The notes under the pieces are model-generated. The model did no database searches and was not told where the DNA came from. It saw nothing but the letters and a program-made list of their open reading frames with translations. A DNA stretch of 19,882 nt, from positions 1 to 19,882 of the forward strand of contig CAZVAQ010000060.1 in the NCBI GenBank assembly GCA_964625145.1, given 5' to 3'. The translations under genes were made by a program, and so were the position numbers. The stretch comes from CAYTRP01 sp964625145. Lineage in GTDB: Bacteria > Sumerlaeota > Sumerlaeia > SLMS01 > JAHLLQ01. Of the stretch, positions 16,401-19,882 are shown one piece after another; within the stretch, counting starts at the first letter, position 1, and every line of letters starts with the position of its first letter.

Positions 16401-16761
16401 CCGCAACGGCCAGGTCATCGATCCCATCGCCATTCAAATCGAGCCGCGCCACCGCACCGGCCCCAAACGCATGCTGGTCGGGAATGAAAACATCCGGCAC
16501 GGAAGGCCCCACAATGATCGTATCCGCGCTGGGCGGATCGACGGTGAGAAAGCGTTCCTCGGTCGTCAGGACATACTGCGCCATTGGCGCATCAATCCGC
16601 GAGGGCGCGCCGCGACCGGGAAGCGCCGCCCGGCCGCTGGCCGCATGCGCCCCCGAGGCAGCCAACGCCACGGCAACGGGGCCGACTAGAAGGGATGCCT
16701 TGAGGATTACGCGATAGCGACGATCAATGAGGGCACTGTGAACTGAATTGATACGGGACAT
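13477..16761 (-). CDS. large exported FG-GAP (integrin alpha-like) beta-propeller protein
   Basis: 1094 residues from the ATG at 16761, chosen because AAAGGAGATGG precedes it with ideal spacing (an in-frame start at 16827 is less likely). A long signal peptide has a basic start (LIDRRYRVILK) and a hydrophobic core ending GAHA at about residue 40. Eight calcium-binding FG-GAP loops of the D-x-(N/D)-G-D-G-x-x-D-(L/P) type follow near residues 108, 205, 328, 413, 486, 575, 659 and 741. The eighth (DFHQDGVDD) and third (DFNDDG) are divergent. These form a beta-propeller as in integrin alpha heads. From about 840 a region with mixed character leads to a C-terminal beta-sandwich-like domain (about 980-1085: VSFTAST, VVLEWETAMEIDNAGFYIVR) common in surface proteins of these phyla. 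It has no recognisable anchor. Function is probably adhesion or surface binding. Confidence 0.9.
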   Translation of the reverse strand: MSRINSVHSALIDRRYRVILKASLLVGPVAVALAASGAHAASGRAALPGRGAPSRIDAPMAQYVLTTEERFLTVDPPSADTIIVGPSVPDVFIPDQHAFGAGAVARLDLNGDGIDDLAVAVPGAARPSGLDGVAVAAQRVSTVDRRQEFRPGGAVYVFFGNEDNDPRFRDAEGEVNEPGWGPADVVIFGAAGGHALGIGGIAVGDFNGDGYDDLATGTHLGSLNVPVEVDLGSAYIVFGGPAGELAQYIYIPDEGAQVTHRLSQARVIVDTGHRAGSDPLPQGVSNHTSYNGIPVVAPDVAIFADPNSVDDREGYTGFTEGESMRVLDFNDDGIDDLAIGAPYINAGELIAAGGVYVLFGSPAGIDPPDQSGTRRQLGHQGVINLADGIPGVLIVGDVNFKLLGHNGQISVGDFDGDGVADLMMAAPLGDTPFPDAFIMYGGSGYPYGGTVTVSWEGDHAGTRLFGRNYGEFFSSLAVKLPHAGMDFNGDGIDDPVLGNHTLERMDVPESPLLWAGAVFVLQGGSHLRGEEIELDVVLDTEGDLVSALSDDRILLAVVGADGDLETGRDIVTTADFNGDGHDDLVVGVPGSITDALEPSPHLGLAIIHGRMESGLIVEAGRALNAFGGTVLPDTFLTEPLDVSDRTPLGIASTATVAGDFDGDGLMDLAIATQRSGFVDVDDAGARRHEGAVYTLYGQDTPMPAVIDLENLTGEAPEPEIRAWYGRAGDRLNGGRRLAALDFHQDGVDDLVAFSYRTSVPLPDLDARNNTGVGFILSGDRPVAPIGAVVRSNHADDPLPRSHRTGRAVVDFNRGDSSSFTTVAINRDSGFITGAEPLAAVVWEVYTTRFAGGGNGLPGPNGNLTFKYLNRELHPDQNESGLTVLFGPSPSGPWTAISALPRAQVDKDLNLLHVYFPTPLIPPSKPGEDPVTPTVRVGRPIVGDGRGELPIVDEATTSVSQRQTNELVGYFIIGDPGNILAVDLVSFTASTEGIGHPVVLEWETAMEIDNAGFYIVRASKVAGAWTGGEPVTPTMIGAKGTAASYSFVDNKPMQGGETRAYLLLDVDVTGQRTSHGPAMVIVPASASSVREWALY

Positions 16762-16827
16762 GATACCATCTCCTTTGGACGCCTTCTCGGACACAATGGC
16801 GCGACGCAACGCGCGCCAGAACGTCAT
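16762..16827 (-). promoter_or_regulatory. leader of the FG-GAP gene with strong ribosome binding site and hairpin
   Basis: On the minus strand this leader holds AAAGGAGATGG just before the ATG at 16761, the best Shine-Dalgarno match in the window. A 7-bp stem (TGGCGCG at 16797-16803 with CGCGCCA at 16812-16818) lies 35 bases before the start. No T-run follows it, so it looks like a leader structure rather than a terminator of the upstream rapA-like gene. Confidence 0.55.
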
Positions 16828-16888
16828 CTTGCAGACTTACCTTCAAGTCAACTTGTCGATGGGAGTCAAGGAGTGTCGCCGTGCCCGA

Positions 16889-19882
16889 TCAACCCGGCAA
16901 AATCACCATCGCCGAGTCCAGGTCCACCGCCAGCGGATCCAGTTCGAACAGCAACCCCTCGATCGCTGAATCGATCGCGAACTCCGGTCCGAAGTGCCGC
17001 GTCATTACTTCGTGCATCAGGAATTCAAACCGGCGCAATCCGCCGGACAGATAGGTGGCCGCATCCTGCCGCACCACTTCCTCCGCGGCGCCCGCGGCAC
17101 TCTTGCAGATCTCGGCCCATTGCGGCGGCAACATGTCCAGCACCTCCGGCCCCTCGTCCAGCGACACCTCTCCCGCCGAATGAGGCGCAAACCATGGCCC
17201 TGCCGCATCCTCCGCGATCACCTTCCCGTCAAGGCCAACGGCGACTCGTTGCATCTTCGTCGGGAAATTACCCGCAGCCGAGCACAACAGCGCCGTCTGC
17301 ACTTCCTCAGGCTGTTCGCGCACCGCCTCCAGGAAAGCCACGGGGATGCTGACGCGGAAGCTGAAGACAATGCCGGCATGCGGAATGCCCGCTCGCCGCA
17401 GGAATGCCACGCGGTCGCCGGAATCCTGCACCGCACCGCGCGCCAGCGCCCGCACGAACGGATGCCCCGGCGAGAAGAATTCGCGCCGCTCGTGCCGCAC
17501 CGCCAACCGCCGGTCAAACGTGCCCTGCATTTCAGGCAACACACCGGTCACCGCGCTGAGCGGATGGTGCGAGCCCACCGTCATCGTCAGCACCTTGTTG
17601 GAGTCATCGACCACCGACCCCAACAATCGCGTGTAGCGGATCGCCGCTCGTGCCAGGTCGTCGAGTTCCTTCGAGTCGTCCAGCAGCGGCACAAGCTTCT
17701 TCACCTCCGACACGCCCGTGTCGGCGCGTTGGAGCAGTGCCTCCACCTCGCGCTCGCGATGCTCCTCCAATCGCTCCCGCGTGGAATCGATCAGGTCGCG
17801 AACGCCATCAGCGCCCCGCTCCACCAGCGCCGTCATCATGTCGCGCGTCACCGTCTCGAGCATGTCCTCCACCGGCGCGACGGATTCGTTGAACACGCCG
17901 ACGGCGTCGCGCTGGAAATCGTAGACGGCCTCGTCAAGTCCGCCCTCGGCGACGAGCACCTGCGAGTCCACATCCATCTCCGGGTCGCGACCCACGCGGT
18001 CCAAGCGTCCGATGCGTTGCTCCAACACCCACGAGGCCGGCGGCATGTCGAAATGCAGCAGCGCCGTCGCGATCTGGAAGTTGCGTCCCTCGCCACCGAG
18101 ATCATCCGACACCAGCACGCACGGGTTGCGGCACTCCTGAAACGAGAACGCCGCCTTCTCCCGCGTCTGCCAATCCATCTCGGCGCTGAGGGAGAAGACC
18201 TCGACGTTCTCGCCAAGCGCCTTGTTCAGCAGCAGCGTCAACGGCTTCACGTTCGTCTCGAAACTGGTGAAGACGATCACGTGCGACGCGTCGTCGTCGG
18301 TGAGAAGCGCCTTCACGGCGCCCTCCAGCGCGACATAGCGCGGCAACCGCGCCAGCGCGCGCGCCTTGATGTCCACCGACTTCGTCGCACGGGCCCACTT
18401 GGCCGCCGCCGACTTCAAATCCTCGACGATCTCCTCCTCGCCATGGAGCAGCGCGACGGACTTGAACGTGTTGCGGTACCGCCAGACCGGATCGGCGCTG
18501 ATTCCCGCGCGCTCCGGCGCCTCGCCCAATCGCGCGTCGGCCCATTCCTGCAACGCCAGAGGGCTGCTGTGCGACGCATGCACGAGGATGCGCGCCAGGT
18601 CCAGCCACTCCGGATCGTCGGCAACATGATGCGCCGGCAACAGCGCCAGCCACTTCCTCACGATCGCCTGGATCTTCTTCTCGTGGCTGTCGGGGCTATA
18701 GAGCACCGGCTCCTCGATGCGCTCGGCCATCTCATTGTCCAGCGCCAGGAACTTGCGCTGGTAGCGCAGGATCCGCGCGCCGGGAAGCAGGCGATCCGTC
18801 GCCAGCGACGCCAGCCGGTGCCGCGCCTTCATGTCCGAATCGTCCACCTCCAGCGACATCATCCGCGCGGCCAATTCCTCGTCGTCGATCGCGAGCGCCT
18901 CCCATTGGCGCACCAACGCGTTGCCGGACGACTTCGGATCGCGCAGGCCGCGCAGCAGCGCCTCCACCTGCGGGCGCTTGTCGAACAACGCGTCAAGCTC
19001 GCTGTCGTGTTCGAATCGCGCAAAGAAATCCGGATCCGACAAGCGCAACAACCGGAACAGGTTGCGGTTGTCGTCGGAGGTCGGCGTCGCCGTCAGCAGC
19101 AACACCGCGTGCGCGCGGCGGCTGAGCTGCATCAACGCGCTGTAGGTCGCCTCGTCGCGCAACGTCTGGTGCGCTTCGTCCACCACGAGGATGTCCGCGC
19201 GATCGTTCCCCGCCCATTCCTCCGCGCGGCCGTGGGCCAGGATCACGCCGGGGTCGTCATCCCCCTCCTCCGGCTCCTCATCGTCGGCCAGGCGAAAGAT
19301 CGCCTTGCCGAACTTGCCGTACATCTCAAATGCCCACTGCACCGTCAGCGATTCAGGGACGAAGAACGCCGTCTTCCATTCGGGGAAATACTTGCGCAGC
19401 GTGGAGACAATGAGTCCCGCCTCCACCGTCTTGCCCAGGCCCACTTCATCGGCGAGCAGGAACCGCGGCCGGCCAAACAGCAACGCATAGCGCGCCGCGC
19501 TGACCTGGTGCGGGATCGGCAGCATCCGCGCGCCATTGTACCCAACGATGCCGAGGCTGCGCGCCGTGGCCGCGAAATACGCGTGCAACAATTCCGACCG
19601 CGCCGACGCCAACGCCGCCGGCGCCGCGTCCAGATTCGCCAATTGCGCGATGGGGTCCGGCGCCTCGGAACCCACATGGACCGTCAGCTCATGCTCGCGC
19701 AGGCTCAACTCCGCGCCATCCTCGGTCTTCACCACATAATTGTACAGGTCGCCCGAGCGCGGGTTGCGGATGCGCACGACCTTGACCAGGTTCTCGTTGT
19801 GAAAGACCTGGTCCGTCGTCTTGATCTGGTAGCGGCGGATGTCGCGGATGGGGACCTGCTGCTTGGTGGCCCCCAGCGACAC
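16889..19882 (-). CDS. rapA: RapA/HepA-like SNF2-family ATPase (5' end cut by the window)
   Basis: At least 997 residues. The visible protein opens with a GTG codon exactly at the window edge. Aligned by eye to E. coli RapA it begins about 45 residues in, so the true start probably lies outside. The two RecA lobes are complete: Walker A LLADEVGLGKT (K151), DEAH (235-238), LLTATP (263-268), VFTSF (537-541), SDDLGGEGRNFQ (592-603) and QRIGRLDRVGR (622-632). RapA recycles RNA polymerase by moving it on DNA or RNA after transcription and acts in the cytoplasm or nucleoid. The C-terminal half (about 640-997) is acidic and fits the RapA C-terminal region only loosely. A DISARM DrmD-like SNF2 protein is an alternative, but no methylase or other DISARM partner is present. 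It ends 127 bases before the FG-GAP gene. Confidence 0.82.
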   Translation of the reverse strand: MSLGATKQQVPIRDIRRYQIKTTDQVFHNENLVKVVRIRNPRSGDLYNYVVKTEDGAELSLREHELTVHVGSEAPDPIAQLANLDAAPAALASARSELLHAYFAATARSLGIVGYNGARMLPIPHQVSAARYALLFGRPRFLLADEVGLGKTVEAGLIVSTLRKYFPEWKTAFFVPESLTVQWAFEMYGKFGKAIFRLADDEEPEEGDDDPGVILAHGRAEEWAGNDRADILVVDEAHQTLRDEATYSALMQLSRRAHAVLLLTATPTSDDNRNLFRLLRLSDPDFFARFEHDSELDALFDKRPQVEALLRGLRDPKSSGNALVRQWEALAIDDEELAARMMSLEVDDSDMKARHRLASLATDRLLPGARILRYQRKFLALDNEMAERIEEPVLYSPDSHEKKIQAIVRKWLALLPAHHVADDPEWLDLARILVHASHSSPLALQEWADARLGEAPERAGISADPVWRYRNTFKSVALLHGEEEIVEDLKSAAAKWARATKSVDIKARALARLPRYVALEGAVKALLTDDDASHVIVFTSFETNVKPLTLLLNKALGENVEVFSLSAEMDWQTREKAAFSFQECRNPCVLVSDDLGGEGRNFQIATALLHFDMPPASWVLEQRIGRLDRVGRDPEMDVDSQVLVAEGGLDEAVYDFQRDAVGVFNESVAPVEDMLETVTRDMMTALVERGADGVRDLIDSTRERLEEHREREVEALLQRADTGVSEVKKLVPLLDDSKELDDLARAAIRYTRLLGSVVDDSNKVLTMTVGSHHPLSAVTGVLPEMQGTFDRRLAVRHERREFFSPGHPFVRALARGAVQDSGDRVAFLRRAGIPHAGIVFSFRVSIPVAFLEAVREQPEEVQTALLCSAAGNFPTKMQRVAVGLDGKVIAEDAAGPWFAPHSAGEVSLDEGPEVLDMLPPQWAEICKSAAGAAEEVVRQDAATYLSGGLRRFEFLMHEVMTRHFGPEFAIDSAIEGLLFELDPLAVDLDSAMVILPG

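Noticed and set aside
14026..16689. two plus-strand open frames of 438 and 434 residues opposite the FG-GAP gene
   Set aside because: They are shadows of the repetitive Asp/Gly-coding loops and show no domain of their own.
16823..16851. possible promoter on the minus strand before the FG-GAP gene (TTGACT at -35)
   Set aside because: At 17-base spacing the -10 reads GATGAC, matching only three of six consensus positions. TTGACT also occurs as part of a short palindrome CAAGTCAACTTG, so it may be coincidence.
16889..19882. SNF2 ATPase as part of a DISARM-type defence island
   Set aside because: No methyltransferase, DrmA/B/C-like gene or other defence gene lies next to it, and the motifs fit RapA.

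Overview
This is a GC-rich, densely coding bacterial chromosome window with no rRNA, tRNA, CRISPR array, transposase or phage gene visible. The gene content points to a Gram-negative-type bacterium of the planctomycete / Hydrogenedentota / Sumerlaeota kind. The evidence is a GspG-like single pseudopilin with an alanine before the AFTLIE cleavage motif and a C-terminal YDPTNGT segment, exported redoxins, a large FG-GAP propeller protein, a DUF1343/NamZ hydrolase, soluble hybrid histidine kinases, and heptamer short tandem repeats between genes. This placement is an inference from recalled protein flavour, not from a search.

Layout: (1) 1-2750, plus strand: the possible tail of an upstream gene, a 1-Cys peroxiredoxin-like redoxin with a Cys-rich N-terminus, a hairpin terminator, a TlpA/ResA-type thioredoxin with a WCAPC active site, and a type II secretion-like pseudopilin. 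(2) 2751-3542: an intergenic patch with a REP-like palindrome and a TTCATCC heptamer array that runs into the 3' end of nusB (minus), followed by a divergent promoter gap. (3) 3543-6013, plus: a soluble hybrid histidine kinase whose receiver has Glu where the phospho-accepting Asp should be, with an M20D amidohydrolase immediately downstream. (4) 10633-6020, minus: NamZ-like exo-muramidase, an MsbA-type ABC exporter, and an HTTM protein related to vitamin K-dependent gamma-carboxylase, closely spaced and possibly co-transcribed. A second heptamer-repeat patch lies between the first two. (5) 10936-13341, plus: a three-PAS hybrid histidine kinase with an intact receiver. (6) 19882-13477, minus: a RapA-like SNF2 ATPase cut by the window edge, then a 1094-residue exported FG-GAP beta-propeller protein with the best ribosome binding site in the window.

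How the genes may work together: the two redoxins are probably envelope redox proteins. NamZ releases N-acetylmuramic acid from peptidoglycan fragments. The exporter and the carboxylase-like membrane protein form a plausible modify-and-export or lipid-handling pair, but no substrate is encoded nearby. The two hybrid kinases lack membrane segments and have no visible DNA-binding partner here, so their outputs must be elsewhere. I see no convincing new defence or mobile system. The points most worth a second look are the HTTM/exporter pair, the Glu-substituted receiver, and the heptamer repeats that supply stop codons to two neighbouring genes.
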